A DNA stretch of 64,000 nucleotides from Odontocerum albicorne (GCA_949825065.1 OX463859.1:2515137-2579136); one strand, 5' to 3'. Shown: positions 10,890 through 22,300, counted from the first letter of the stretch. A program made the numbers and translations. Notes: generated by a model from the letters alone, not told the origin.

Positions 10890-11534
10890 AACTGTTCAAT
10901 AAAATAAAAACAACCTTCCTAAGTACAAGACATACATCTACCATATATATAATATACAGGAATGGATGGAACAAACTTTCCTTAATCTCAGTTTCTCTAG
11001 GAAACTTTTATTCCATGTTTATCGCCAGAGTTGTTTCATTTTCCCGAAATGTTTTCGTATCGCAATCAGTTTTGTAACTCTGGAAAATGTCAATTTGTTT
11101 TCTTAAAGAACTTTGGACATTCAGGAGGTGTGGCGAGGCTCTGGGCTCCGCTGAACGGGAATAATTGAATTCTGTGTGTCAATACTCTGCAGATAGTTTG
11201 GTTACTTTAGGCCGCTGTTGGCATTTCATTATTTCCTGTCAAGTATAACAATTAACTTGGAACGGTGACTTCCCACGCGAGCCTACCTGTGTTTTGTTTC
11301 AATTTATCGGAGAAACTTACCAAATTTATAATACCCGTTCTTTTAATCAAAGGTTTTTGGATATAACCTTGTGGGGCTTCGTCATATTTAATTATCAATA
11401 TAATTAATGGAGATTCTGACTTTATACAGTGTGCGAATGTATATTAAAATATTTATTTCTCAATATGTAATAATATTTATTTATCAATAATATATTAAAA
11501 ACATATATTTATCAATATACATAATTAAGTTAAC
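10890..11534. other. AT-rich intergenic DNA, nothing recognised
   Basis: There is a loose repeat of TATTTATTTATCAATA-type sequence at 11440-11520. Otherwise no feature was recognised. Confidence 0.45.
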
Positions 11535-12228
11535 GAGGCGTGTTTAAGTGCTTTCAGGTGTTTTCTTTATAAACTTGTCAAGAGTTAGTTGAATACCACC
11601 CTTTTTTTTCTTTTCTTGATAAAGAGTTCTATAACACGCTGTGTCTTCCTCAATCACCCTACGTACTTGAGATATACGTTCTCCATTGGGACAACATTTT
11701 TCCATGATAGTCAAAAATTTGTCAAGATGCATGAAGGCTTCATTCATATTTTTGATTGTCAAAGTCTTGACGATTTTATCAGCTTCTTCTTCCTCGCTTT
11801 CATTGTGTATTTCATTTAACTCTTGTTGCTCAATTAAGTATTCATTTGACAGAGTTACTCAGTAAGATTCAATCAACTCATTAACATCTTCGTTGTTGAC
11901 GTCCAAGTTTAGTTCATTCATTAGGCTAACTATTTAATCTGTGATAGTTTCCGGAGTTTCTTCAGAATTTATAAAACCACTCATCATTTGTGGGCATAAT
12001 TGTTTCCAAGAACCTTTTATTGTTGACTCTTTTATTTCAGCCCACGAGTCTCTAATATTGTTTATTGCATTCCATATATTATAGTTCTTCCAAAAAAGTG
12101 AGAGCGACTGCATGGAAGCGAACAATTTTTGCATTATCGGCCAAAATCTTTAAAAAATTGAATTTTGAAAAATGTGCGAAATAGCGAATTGTGCGAAAGT
12201 ATAATGTTAGAAAGTCGAGGGCCGCCTG
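11535..12228 (-). mobile_element. pogo/Tigger-type element, deleted, one inverted end retained
   Basis: On the minus strand the element begins CAGGCGGCCCTCGACTTTCT at 12228, directly after a TA (12229-12230), as expected of pogo/Tigger ends. After about 90 bases of terminal sequence it joins the C-terminal part of a Tigger transposase. The opposite inverted end was not found near 11530, so the left side is truncated or disrupted. Confidence 0.7.
11544..12134 (-). pseudogene. Tigger/jerky-like transposase, C-terminal region
   Basis: One minus-strand frame reads SLSLFWKNYNIWNAINNIRD then SWAEIKESTIKGSWKQLCP, the segment that follows the DDE core in Tigger transposases (FWK.YNI...I..I..SW.E......G.WK.L.P). 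It continues through an acidic stretch (NESEEEEADKIVKTLTI) to EKKKKGGIQLTLDKFIKKT and a stop. Two in-frame stops (after TPETITD and after NELIESY) break it. The helix-turn-helix, CENP-B domain and catalytic core are gone. Confidence 0.78.
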
Positions 12229-12695
12229 TATAATAAAATATTCGCTGGCAAGAGATGAGAGATATAGTTGAAAGACGTTGGAAGGAATGGAATTGGTGAT
12301 ATACCTACTCTTGTAATATTTAGTTATTGTATTTAACTATTTTTTCTATTGATAGTGTTTTGGAGTGTACAGTGCTATTTTTTCAACTTAAGTCATAAAA
12401 ATATTTTTGTTATATTTTGTCAAATGATGCAATAGTTACGAAGAATGTCGGAGGAATTATATTTTTTTCCACGATCAGACTTCACTCCTTTACGTCGAAA
12501 TTGGAATCAAAATACTGACAAAGATTCTGATACTGTTGTTCGTGGATATATATTTTTAATGCCCGATTGGTCCTTATCCCTACACGCCATTCGATAGCCC
12601 TCTTAGCTCTTTCATTATAAGAGAAGAGAAACGCCATCCACGTAACCAGTAAGACACCTATCCGATAAGGAATCAGCCGCATGCGGGATTGAAAA
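12229..12695. other. Intergenic DNA, nothing recognised
   Basis: No domain or terminal structure was found. The last part, AAACTCCAACGTAT with the following GATAATAATACTTAATAA, is repeated after the microsatellite at 13270. Confidence 0.4.
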
Positions 12696-12715
12696 CTCCA
12701 ACGTATTGGATAATA

Positions 12716-13345
12716 ATACTTAATAATAATAATAATAATGATAATAATAAATAATAATAATAACAATAACGATAATAATAATAATTATTATTATTATAAG
12801 AATAATAATAATGATGATAATAATAATAATAATAAATAATAATAATAATGATGATGATAATAATAATGATAATAATAATAATAGTGATAATAATAATAAA
12901 AACAAAAAATAATAATATAAATAATAATAATAATGATAATAATTAAATAAAAAAAAGTAATAATGTTGATAATAATAATACAAAATGATAAGAATAATAA
13001 TGATAATGATAAAATAATAATAATAAATAATAATATAAAAATAATAATAATTATGATAATAATACTAAATAATGATTATAATAATAAATAATAATAATGA
13101 TGATAATAATAAATAATAATAATGATAATAATAATAAAAACAAATAACAATAATAAAAATAGTAATACATAATAATGATAATAATAAAAAATAAATAATA
13201 ATGATATGATAATTAAAATAATAATAATGATAAAATAATAATAATAATGATATGAATAATAATAATAAAAACTCCAACGTATAAGATAATAATACTTAAT
13301 AATAATAATAATAATAATATAATAATAATGATAATAATAATACAA
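12716..13345. repeat. AAT/GAT microsatellite block (~630 bp) with duplicated flank
   Basis: Nearly pure trinucleotide AAT with GAT and occasional AAC interruptions. The unique flank AAACTCCAACGTAT plus GATAATAATACTTAATAATA at about 12698-12740 reappears at 13269-13310, so a segment of about 570 bp was duplicated or the flank was copied during expansion. Long open frames here encode only Ile/Leu/Tyr-rich runs and are artefacts. Confidence 0.92.
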
Positions 13346-14335
13346 TCACTCCAGGATATAAACAATGCATCAAGTCCGAACAGCACCAGCTTGTGAGATT
13401 TGACAACTGGTACAAGCTCGTAAAACTCGACAATTTGTATTTCTGTATGTATTTGTTTTATGTACGAAACGTGAGATAAAATAAGGAATGATTCGCTCCT
13501 TGGTACGTTTTGCAAATTTAAGCTCAGAGCCTCAGGGTATTTGAGCTTTTTCTTGGAAACAGTAAAACACCTTTATCAAACTGGAAAAGTTGTATTCACC
13601 TTTATGTTATATTTTACTAAATTTAATTTTATCATACGGACGTGAAAATCGTTTGGATAAATAAATATCGTAATTTAAACTTCAACACGTATTTGTTTAT
13701 TAAATAATTATAAAGCTGGTGAGCTTTATGCCCAGTGGCAATCTCTTTTAGCCAACACGTAAATTAAGTTACATGATCCCAAAAAAAGTACTCTGAGGTA
13801 CTTTGCCATCATTGTATAACTGAATTTTTCAAAGAAGGAAATCTAAGTAGTAAAAGAAACAGATAAAAATATACGAAGGAACTATGTCGCGATAGGAAAG
13901 TTTGATGCTATATCCTCTCAGCCTACTCCAATAGTGAAATGGCTTGATGGTATGTATGCTGCAAAACAATTGGTGAATAAAAAAAAGGCTTTTGAAAGCA
14001 TTTCGTTATTAACAACAAAAAGGTAACTTATATAACTTCGTTTTGTAATATATTGTATTACCAACTCATAAATGCTGCTTAATAAATTCAGCTGTAATAG
14101 TTTTAAACTTATAATTTATTTCTTTAATTTTATAGTCCTTTGCACAGACCATGTTTACCTTATTCGTGCAATGAATAAATAAAGGAAAAAGTACAAAAAA
14201 TAAAAAATTCGAAATATTTGATAAATACGAGTATATCATTTTAAAATATGATACGCATGAATAGCTTTTAAATAAATAATAATATGTTATGAATAATATT
14301 TAAAGTTAAACATTTTTCAGAATTATTTTAATTTT
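13346..14335. other. AT-rich intergenic DNA with a SINE tail fragment
   Basis: A minus-strand SINE body piece lies at about 13710-13770 (GGTGAGCTTTATGCCCAGT then GGCAATCTCTTTTAGCCAAC). Nothing else was recognised. Confidence 0.5.
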
Positions 14336-14339
14336 ACGT

Positions 14340-14735
14340 GTTTTTTTTTTCTGAAAGAGTGAAAAAGAAAAACGCCTTTCTGAAAACACACACAGTTAAA
14401 AACGTCTATCTGAGAACGCACACTATTGTAGAATGCTTTTCTGAGGACACACACAAATGGAAAACGTCTATCTGAGGACAGACACTTTTTTAAATGTCTA
14501 TCAAAGAACACACACTGTTAAAAACATATATCTGAGGACAAACATTGTTTAAAACTTTTTTATGTGGACACACACTATTAAAAAATGTCTATTTGAAGTC
14601 ACACTGTTAAAAACGATTATTTCAGATCACACGCTGTTAAAAACGTTTATCTGGGGACAAACGCTGTTACAAACGTTTATCTGGAGACAAACATTGTTAA
14701 AACGTCTATCTTAGGATGCACACTGTTCAAGTGAT
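14340..14735. repeat. About 31-bp tandem repeat, about 12 units
   Basis: The unit is AACGTCTATCTGAGGACACA followed by CACTGTTAAA with 1-3 base length changes. Divergence between units is higher than in the other arrays. Two more units lie at 15310-15385, separated by about 570 bp, so the array was split or had a distant copy. Confidence 0.82.
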
Positions 14736-15299
14736 GGATAGCTTGTTCGGAGTTTCGGTCCGATGGTAGGACACCTTACTCCTTCATCGGATAAGTTCTG
14801 ACTGTTAAGATATTTATTGGAAATTTTTGGATCTTTTTGGGAATCGGGAAAGGATAGGTTTGTGGTAATTGTTTTGATTTTATGAATGATTATGAGAAAT
14901 TATAAACGATTAAATACATATATAAATATGATGATATATACATAATATTAAATACAAATATACATAAATTTGTGTCGTCACACACTGTTTTATATTGAAT
15001 GGGTGAAAAAAAAAAAAAAATAAAAATAAAAAAAAAATAATGATGGTGAATAAATTATAAGAATGAATATAGTATATGTAGATAAGTAAATGAGTGGGGA
15101 AACGTGTGTGACTTTTATAAATATATTAAGGTGTAGAAAATGTTTGTTGAAGGTGAGAAATGCGGTTGCCTATGGGGGTAAACTGTCTGCCGGAGGAATT
15201 ATCGATGATGGGGTGTTCAGAGTGACAATCGGGGGGTCATTTGAGGGGATGATTAGAGTTAAAGAGGGGGGGGTCGGGGGGATGTTTTTACTAAACAAA
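14736..15299. other. Intergenic DNA between two parts of one minisatellite
   Basis: Contains an A-rich run at about 15007-15040 and a G-rich stretch at 15228-15282 (AGAGGGGGGGGTCGGGGGG). The G-rich strand is unusual in this AT-rich window. No gene is seen. Confidence 0.45.
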
Positions 15300-15385
15300 T
15301 GTTTTAAGACACACCGTTTAAAATGTCTATCTGAGGACAAATACTGTTACAAACGTCTATCGGAGGACACACAATGTTACAAAGT
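15300..15385. repeat. Outlying units of the 31-bp minisatellite
   Basis: ATGTCTATCTGAGGACAAAT and ACGTCTATCGGAGGACACAC repeat the unit of the array at 14340-14735. Confidence 0.75.
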
Positions 15386-15689
15386 TTGATGATATCTGAA
15401 AGTTTAACCAGGAATCGGGATTATAATAAATAACAAGTTAACTATTTCTCAAACTAATATAATATTTTCCAAGAAAAGTACCACTGATAAAATAAATAGG
15501 TGTAAGAAAATATATCCAATATTTGATTTCGTTCGTAAAAATTTCAAGTAATTTTCAATATTTATATCCAAAGACATTTACATTTATTATATATACATAC
15601 ATCACGCCGGAACCCTTGCAGGGTATACAGAAATAACAGATCTTCATACTTATTTACCTAAGCACACAGCTTTCTCATTTTCCATATTC

Positions 15690-16170
15690 ATACATCGACA
15701 CTAGTGAGGAGTTGTTGCATAGACTAGAAAGACTCCAAAATGCTATATTGAATCTAAAAAATATGATCTTCCGAATATCGTGCTAATATTTAATGGCTTA
15801 AAATAAGACAGCGAAGAAATTTCCATGTTCTGTTAACAGCCCTTTGGGGTGTTGAACAATCCAAACTGTTCTCAGTGTCGTGAAAGGGTGAAAATTTAAT
15901 TGCCTTTCTGAGAATGGACTGTTCCTCCAATCTGATGATAGCAGAATCTGTGGTTTACCAACACATCATTCTGCACACCATATTTTGCAGTTCACTCGAC
16001 TTAACTTTGAAACAACCTTCCTGGTTCAATCAGATGTGCCACATCCTTATCGATATTTAGGAATTAACTAAAGAAGCATTATTTATATCAAAAAATTATT
16101 ATTCTTTAACTCCCATCCTAATCCCTAATATAGTTACCCTTACATTAAATAAATTTAAAAGTGATATTTT
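15690..16170 (+). pseudogene. Non-LTR retrotransposon C-terminal remnant (degenerate)
   Basis: The plus strand starts LHRLERLQNAILNL, matching the LERLQNA segment downstream of the reverse transcriptase core in jockey-like LINEs. The remainder is followed only by switching frames (for example HPYRYLGIN at the end). The last ~180 bases (TTCAATCAGATGT, then CATTATTTATATCAAAAA) match 40680-40860, which fixes them as the element's 3' end. Confidence 0.5.
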
Positions 16171-16635
16171 ATTTAAGTCCCTTGGACTTAAAATATCTTG
16201 AATAAAAATTAAAAAACTTCCATATATCTAGCTCTACACATATATCTTGACAATGCTTTCAGTAGAGTAAGGCGCAATAATCCAAAGTTTTCAGGTTCTT
16301 TTTGCGGGGGATTAAAACAATATTATCTTGTTTCAAGAAAATGCTGTGCATTGCAAGTGGCTGCATTTAATCGTCTCAGGGACGACGAAAGGGGTAGTTC
16401 TGCCATCATTGTTTTATTGTTTTGCATTACTTTTTCGTCATATGTGGAAATCTCTTCAAACCTACCAGAAAGTACTTAAATATTTTTAAAATATTAATAA
16501 ATAATCTATAGGTAGATCGATATTTTGTTGTGCCTGGCTCTGTAAAGTATATAATATAGCTGATATTGTGGATAAGTTTACATTTTTTTAAATAAACATT
16601 GTAATGTAAATTATTCATTGTTTTATTCTATTGGA
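16171..16635. other. AT-rich intergenic DNA, nothing recognised
   Basis: No recognisable feature. Confidence 0.4.
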
Positions 16636-16639
16636 TTAC

Positions 16640-16830
16640 ACTTTCGATGTATACAGTACAACCTGGTGTGCTAATTTCCATATGACAATCCCTTCCTCTC
16701 AAGCATGAAGGAGGTAAAAAAGCACGGAACCTTTTTAAAAAATCTGGGTACCAACGCAAATCGATCTCTTAACCCCCAGGCTGGAAGACAGGCGTCTTAC
16801 CATCGTCACGAAGGTCGTCATTAGTTTCCA
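16640..16830 (-). mobile_element. tRNA-derived SINE, near full length
   Basis: The minus strand has the tRNA-like head (reverse complement of CTGGAAGACAGGCGTCTTAC and ACGAAGGTCGTC at 16780-16820), the TTTTTTAAAAAATCTGGGTA link and the body (ACAACCTGGTGTGCTAATTT at its end). The B-box region is diverged. Confidence 0.72.
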
Positions 16831-16973
16831 TGGCAAATAAATAAATTTAATTTATATATCATATTCATTATATGATATAATAGAATAATAAATATAATTT
16901 CGAGGTAAAAGTGTTTCAAATTTTAATTTCGTAAAAGCTTATTTTTTCAAGTATTTTACCATAAATAAATTTC

Positions 16974-17759
16974 ATGGTGGACATGATAAGGTTCGCTGAC
17001 GATATTGCTATGGTTGCTGAAAGTGAAGAGGAACTACAAGAGGCCTTAACCACTATGGAAAGCATTCTTCAAAATAACGACAGTATGAAGATAAATAAAG
17101 ACAAAACAAAGCTGCTGACTGTAGGCCGAGCGCAGCACCAGATGAGAATAGTGATGTCGGGTAAACCACTAAAGAACACCAAGGAGTTTGTCTACCTCGG
17201 GAGCAAAATAACATGGGACGGTCGGTCCAAGAGCGAGGTCGACAGCCGTATACATCAGGCTAGACTTGCATTTAATAAAAGGTCGAAAATAATAGAATCA
17301 AATAATATAGACCTTAAACTGAGAATACTCCTCATCAAGACCTATGTATGGAGTATCTTGATGTACGGCTGCGAGACATGGTGCCTATCCGAAAGAGATA
17401 GACGAAGACTAGAGGCTTTTGAGATGTGGTCCTATAGAAGACTATTAGGAATTTCCTGGAGAGACCGCATCACAAATGAAGAGGTTCTCCAACGAATCGA
17501 AGGAGGAAGGCACCTGCTCAGGATCCTGTCCGAAAGGCGTGCAAGATGGATCGGTCATATAATACGACAAGAGGGCCTCTTGCATGCCATAATGGAGGGC
17601 ATGACCGAGGGGACAAACTCTAGGGGACGCCCACGCCGAGAGTACCTGGAGGACCTGTTGGTGGACGTGCGCTGCTCAACATACACAGACTTAAAAAGAG
17701 CCGCACAGGACAGGGGGGAATGGAGGAGAAGAGTTCAAATTGCTGCAAACCAGTCTTAG
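16974..17759 (+). pseudogene. 5'-truncated LINE: reverse transcriptase C-terminal half, open frame
   Basis: The 261-codon frame begins just before the catalytic box, here RFADDIAMVAESEEELQEAL (FADD at residues 7-10). It continues through NKDKTKLLTVG, the EFVYLGSKITWDG segment, KTYVWSILMYGCETW, RRLEAFEMWSYRRLLGISW, the WIGHIIRQE segment and a Gly/Arg-rich GRPRREYLEDLL tail to a natural stop. These are the ordered motifs downstream of the YADD box in RTE-like insect LINEs. The endonuclease and the first two thirds of the reverse transcriptase are missing, so it cannot work alone. The frame is unbroken, so the insertion is fairly young. A clear target duplication was not found. Confidence 0.88.
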
Positions 17760-17939
17760 GACTGCAACCACGGAAGGAAATTTCATATATCAAATACGTC
17801 CGAGAATTAGTTTCCGTTGTCAAGACATCATGTAAACTATTTTAAAATATTAAATGTGTTTTTTTAAGAAACTAGCCATATACATTTTTGTTAAAAAATA
17901 AAAATATTGTAATTTTAAATAATAGGAACTTTATGACTT

Positions 17940-18265
17940 AGATAAGCGCTGTCGAGTGATTCGTTATTGAAATGTATCGTATTTCGTTATCGCCATATCG
18001 AAATTCGTAATTCGCTTTACAGTCATTCGTTACTCGTTATATCATTCGTTATTTTTTGTATCGAAATTCTTTGTTTGCTGTTTCATTCGTTATTCACTCT
18101 ATCTTAAATCGCTATTCGTTGTATCATTCAATATTCGCTCCATCGTAATTATTTGTATCAGTCATTATGCGTTCTATCGTAACTCTTTGTATCATTCATT
18201 ATGGACTCTATCGTAATTCGCTATTCGTTGCATCATTCATTATTAGCTTTATTTTTATTTATTAC
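17940..18265. repeat. Degenerate ~40-bp tandem repeat
   Basis: Repeated variants of ATCGTAATTCGCTATTCGTT followed by GTATCATTCATTAT. Unit length varies from about 25 to 45 bp and divergence is high, so the array is old. Confidence 0.65.
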
Positions 18266-18394
18266 TCGCTGTACTTGGCCACGCGTTGCTGTGGCTCAGT
18301 CTGGTTTTTGGACACGAACTATTTGAAAATTTAATATTTATTATTTAATTATTTATTATTTAATATTCTGAATCAAAATGAAAATAAGTCGAAA

Positions 18395-18830
18395 TCTATA
18401 TTGCGTGTGTTGCCGTCACGTTCAACAGGAGGCGCTCCCATTATTTCGTATGTTTTATATACTTTTTGACATACACCTGTATAGAAAAAATATATATAAA
18501 AACATGCTTGTATAATTTCAAAGCAATGAAAAATAAGACAAACAGTTAAAAAACGAAATGAAAGAATCGGAAACGTCGAAAATGCAATGTGACATAACTG
18601 TCAATGAGAATTGTTTAGTTTGCGTGTGTCGCTGCAGGGGTGCTCCCGGTATTTCGTCTGTTTTATATACTTTTTATATACAACCGTATATAAAAAAAAT
18701 ATATATATAAACATGCTTGTATACGAATGCAACCTTTCGTCAAAATTTCAAAGCAATCGGTGAAGAGCTTTCGGAGATTAGAGATTTTTAATATACGAAC
18801 ATTTACATTTTTATTTATATAGATTTTCTT
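18395..18830. repeat. Two related copies of an unclassified repeat
   Basis: About 18400-18530 and 18615-18740 share TTGCGTGTGT, GGCGCTCCC/GGTGCTCCC, ATTTCGT.TGTTTTATATAC and ATATAAAAACATGCTTGTAT. The second copy continues TTTCAAAGCAATCGGTGAAG, AGCTTTCGGAGATTAGAGAT and ends near TTATTTATATAGATT. The class is not identified. Confidence 0.55.
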
Positions 18831-18844
18831 CCTACTAGATTTAT

Positions 18845-19235
18845 CTCAATACGCAGAGTTGACGTTTTAAGTCTTCTCTCTCCAGAGTTGTATGTTGATA
18901 ACAAGATCCATACACTTGAATGTTCTACTACTCACCATCCAACCATATTATTCTTGGACGAACTCTACGTCTTCTCCCGTCAACTTTCAACGCAAGCGAT
19001 TGGCCAACATGCTCTTGGGATTTTCTAGCGATTTGTCCGTACCCACGCAATCTGGGCTCCCTTAGTTTATCAGTCATTGATGCCACTTTGAGACTTCCTC
19101 TGATATGTTCCTTTTATATATTATATCTACAAATGGCGCCCACTATCCACCTCAAAATCCTCAGGTCTGTTGTATGTTACTTTCACTCTTGTACAGTGCT
19201 ACTCAAACTATGATCCCCGAACCAATGCTGGTCCT
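18845..19235 (-). pseudogene. Non-LTR retrotransposon C-terminus, minus strand
   Basis: One minus-strand frame (19225-18928) reads RILRWIVGAICRYNI, a stop, then KEHIRGSLKVASMTDKLREP, RLRGYGQIARKSQEHVG and DGRRRRVRPRIIWLDG. This is the MLRW..G..R.D.IRN..IRGS.KV...KLRE.RLRWYGH...GRPK..W.D order at the end of many insect LINE pol proteins. There is one internal stop, and the frame breaks after WLDGE. Confidence 0.75.
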
Positions 19236-19239
19236 CAAA

Positions 19240-20095
19240 AAGTTTGTTACAAGGCGTTTTGTAATTTTATATTATATTTTGATAGCGTATTTTTTTCTAA
19301 TTCAGTCTTAACACTTGCCACCCTGTGATGGATAGCGAGTGGCCAAGACTTATATTTTATTTGATTATTCGACGTTTTAATACATGATAAAAGGATTTTT
19401 ATAGCTAATTACAAAAAATAACCTAGCAGATTTTGCATAATTTTAATTAAAAATATACATTTTCACTGGACGCTTAGCGTCCAGCACCGTGGCTGGCGGA
19501 TTTTTTTTAGCACAGTAAGGCAAGTGTTAAATAAAACAAAAATGTATTTCAATTTCAACGTTTTATTAATTATTTTGTATTCAATTTTACAAAAATAAAC
19601 AAAAAAACTGCGGATTTTTTATTTAATTAACCGCCTTTGTCCTTAATAAATGGCAAAAATAGCAAATAAAATTGCACCGTCCCAGTTGCATTTGTAGAAG
19701 TAACATTTGCATGCAAATGTGAGTCATAAAAGTGATTTTCTCTGCTTCTTCTCATAACCATTCTGCTACAGCCCGTTTCCCCATTTTCCTAACTGCACCT
19801 CTTCCCAGGCAACTGCATTCCTCCTTTCGAGCTTTTCTCTTGCAACTCGTATTTAAACTATTTAATGGTATGCTCGGAGCAACTGGATTTTTTCAAGTTA
19901 TTCTGAATTCGCTGCAACTCGGGCAAAAGGTATTTGCATGAAATAAACGTAAATTAGATTTTATTTCTCGAACGGTTTGTTCATTTTTTTCATATGTGGG
20001 ATATATCTTAAAGTTTGTATTTTAAAAGTTTTCTAAAAAATTACTTTTTTTTTCATTTCCACAACACATCATTAAAAATTTACATTGTTTTATTT
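19240..20095. other. AT-rich intergenic DNA with one strong palindrome
   Basis: A perfect 19-base palindromic hairpin CTGGACGCTTAGCGTCCAG lies at about 19466-19484, followed by CACCGTGGCTGGCGG. No coding similarity is recognised. Confidence 0.5.
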
Positions 20096-20099
20096 TAAA

Positions 20100-20640
20100 A
20101 AACGAACCGTTGAGTATAAGTAACATACATAACAATGCTTGAAAGCCCTCAATTTTGTAGATATAGTGAACCATTTGATAGGCAAGGCCAGTGTCTATGT
20201 GGTCTCATTCCGTAGTCACATTTTTCGTATCTTATCTTAAATACTAAAACACTCAACTGAAACATTCGCATTTTGCATTCACATAATTCTAACCATATCA
20301 TGATATCAACAACCACATTGATATCATAATCTCAACAACCACATCAATATCATAATCTCAACAACCACATCAATATCATAATCTCAACACCACATCAATA
20401 TCATAATCTCAACAACCACATCAATATCATAATGTCAACAACCACATCAATATCATAATCTCAACAACCACATCAATATTATATCCAACAACTCCTCATC
20501 ACGCAATCTACATTCGCATCAATCATTTACTCACTTGCCTATGTAGAGACCTCCTAATATATTTAAAAGGATGATCTGTGATTACATTATATATCACAGA
20601 TACATATATACGAATAATATCACATGATTTCCTTGTAGGG
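20100..20640. repeat. Interspersed repeat F, copy 1, with expanded internal array
   Basis: Flanking parts (AACATACATAACAATGC; TTCACATAATTCTAACC; ACTCACTTGCCTATGTAGAG then ACCTCCTAA) match the copy at 31960-32320. Here the middle is expanded to about seven 26-bp units. On the minus strand it directly follows the LINE tail 21360-20640 and may be that LINE's 3' UTR. Confidence 0.6.
20290..20480. repeat. 26-bp tandem repeat, about 7 units
   Basis: The unit is ATCAATATCATAATCTCAAC then AACCAC, nearly identical between units. One unit has lost two bases (CAACACCAC) and one has ATGTCAAC. It sits inside interspersed repeat F. Confidence 0.88.
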
Positions 20641-21360
20641 GTTTGACAAACAGGATAGAGCGCCAGACTTTCCTATCTCGACACACATATTTCGCCTTCT
20701 TCTACTTCCATACACCTCATACAACTCATATTTTAATACGAGTTTCTACGATTTTTCCTACTTTCTACGTTTTCTTCTTTCAAAATATCATTCACTTGAT
20801 CCAACCATACGTTCAATGGTATTCCTCTACCTCGTCTACCACTCACATTTACACTTTATATTTGTTTTGTTAGTCTTTCTTCATTCATTCGTTCTACAGA
20901 CCCAAACCATCTCAAAATGATCTTCTTAGTTTATTTTTTATTGTTTTACCTGGCGAGCTTATTGCCATGTGGCAATATCTTCCAGCCAACCAGGAAAATG
21001 TTTTGACTGGACCCTAAGTGAACCAGACTGAAATCCCTTTTTTTTAATCTTGGTTCCAACGGGGATCAAACCCGCTACCTCCAAATCGGCAGACCAGCGT
21101 CTTACCACCAGGTCACGGAGGTCGTCTGCTTGTCTTCATTTCATCTCTCAATCTTCTTCATCTTACTTAACACGTCAGCCATTCACATTCATCCCTAATC
21201 TCTTCATTTCGTATTCGATCATACATTACTACCCCATGTCTGGTTTTCAGTACTCTCATTTCTATAGCATTTATTCCACTTTTTTCAGTGTTTTTCCACG
21301 TCCATATTTCACTCCTATGAATCAAATTAGGTACTAAAATATTGTTTTGGACTATCATTT
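20640..21360 (-). mobile_element. LINE 3' fragment interrupted by a SINE
   Basis: The minus frame 21358-21167 reads IWTWKNTEKSGINAIEMRVL then KTRHGVVMYDRIRNEEIRDE, the LEAVEMRVLR..GV...DRIRN.EIR segment of a LINE pol C-terminus. After the SINE at 20935-21125 the LINE resumes (reverse complement of TTCATTCATTCGTTCTACA, equal to the NERMNE segment) and runs to about 20640. The same LINE family, uninterrupted, is at 51440-51850, and a fragment is at 27930-28090. Confidence 0.72.
20935..21125 (-). mobile_element. tRNA-derived SINE nested in a LINE
   Basis: The minus strand has GACGACCTCCGTGACCTGGT, the A box region GGTGGTAAGACGC, B box GGGTTTGATCCCC, the AAAAAAAAGGG link, TTTTCCTGGTTGGCTGG, the TTGCCACATGGCAA palindrome and CTCGCCAGGTAAAACA. 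It lies within LINE sequence that continues on both sides, so it is younger than that LINE. Confidence 0.82.
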
Positions 21361-21604
21361 TAGCTGATAGCTACGAGTATTAACTCGACCTTTTTATTGG
21401 TATGCTATTTATTTTGATTCCGTATATTTCAATGATCGAAGCGACTGCAAAGTAATATGTAAAAATAAATCATTTATGTTATAGAACGATAAATGCAAAC
21501 AATGCTCAATATTTATAATAATTTACTCATTGACCCAGTGGTTCCCGTTGGAATTAAAAATTTAAAAAACACTTCCACTTAAGTTTTCACACATTCCATA
21601 TTAA

Positions 21605-22207
21605 CCTTTCCCTTCCTGTGTTAAAAAAAACCGCGCGTTTCGGTGCTGTGTATTCAATACACATGTAAAAATGAACGATTTAAAATCGGAAAAATAAGAA
21701 TACTCATTGCTAATCGCTTAAATTAATTAAATTTAAAGACGAAAGGGAAAAAAATTTAAATTTAATTGCTGAAAACATGAAAAAAACATCGGCCGACGTT
21801 CACTAAACGGGTGAAGAGACCACCTCAAACGAATGCCCGCGAGCTACTGAACCGAGAGAAGCAAGCGACCTGAGATTATATTTCTTGCGTTCCCATATAC
21901 CGAAGTAGAGTGAGAGTGAGACGTGAATAGCGTTGCTTCTTACCCATAGTGGTTTTTAGAATGAATATACCTACGTCACACACTGGCACACGTTTGGTTG
22001 CATTGGTGAATTTATTCCCGATTTTCACAAAATATCTCTGATGTGGCCGATAAGTGCTAATTATTATTAATATTATTTTTTCATTCAATGCGTAGATGTA
22101 TTACTGAGGAATACCTAAAATCTGAACAAAGTATTTATTATATTTATAGAGATATTAAAGTTTTTAGAAGCAATGTGTACTAGTCACACATCACAGGGAA
22201 GCAAGGG
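21605..22207. mobile_element. Candidate TTAA-flanked non-autonomous element
   Basis: Flanked by TTAA at 21601-21604 and 22208-22211. Ends CCTTTCCCTTCCTGTG and (reverse complement) CCCTTGCTTCCCTGTG match at 12 of 16 positions. The inside has GTGCTGTGTATTCAATACAC and ACACATCACAGGG near opposite ends and a GC-richer centre (GCCGACGTTCACTAAACGGG). There is no transposase frame. It is longer than the other TTAA elements here and the end match is imperfect, so this is tentative. Confidence 0.45.
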
Positions 22208-22211
22208 TTAA

Positions 22212-22300
22212 ACATATTTCTAGTTGGTTGCAAAAGATTACCACATGGAAATACCAAGTTATAATATATACAACGAAAATGTTTTATATTGTATTACAAA
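22212..22300 (+). mobile_element. SINE body fragment
   Basis: CATATTTCTAGTTGGTTGCA followed by AAAGATTACCACATGGAAAT is the SINE body without its head. It begins right at the TTAA that ends the preceding candidate element. Confidence 0.5.

Noticed and set aside
12482..13515. Ile/Leu/Tyr-rich membrane-like proteins on the minus strand
   Set aside because: They are translations of the AAT/GAT microsatellite and have no start context or unique sequence of their own.
15090..15389. 99-codon open frame
   Set aside because: Its second half is the 31-bp minisatellite and a G-rich run. No recognisable domain.
19732..19941. Small secreted-looking protein
   Set aside because: Short frame with no recognisable domain or repeat context, and neighbouring DNA of similar composition.
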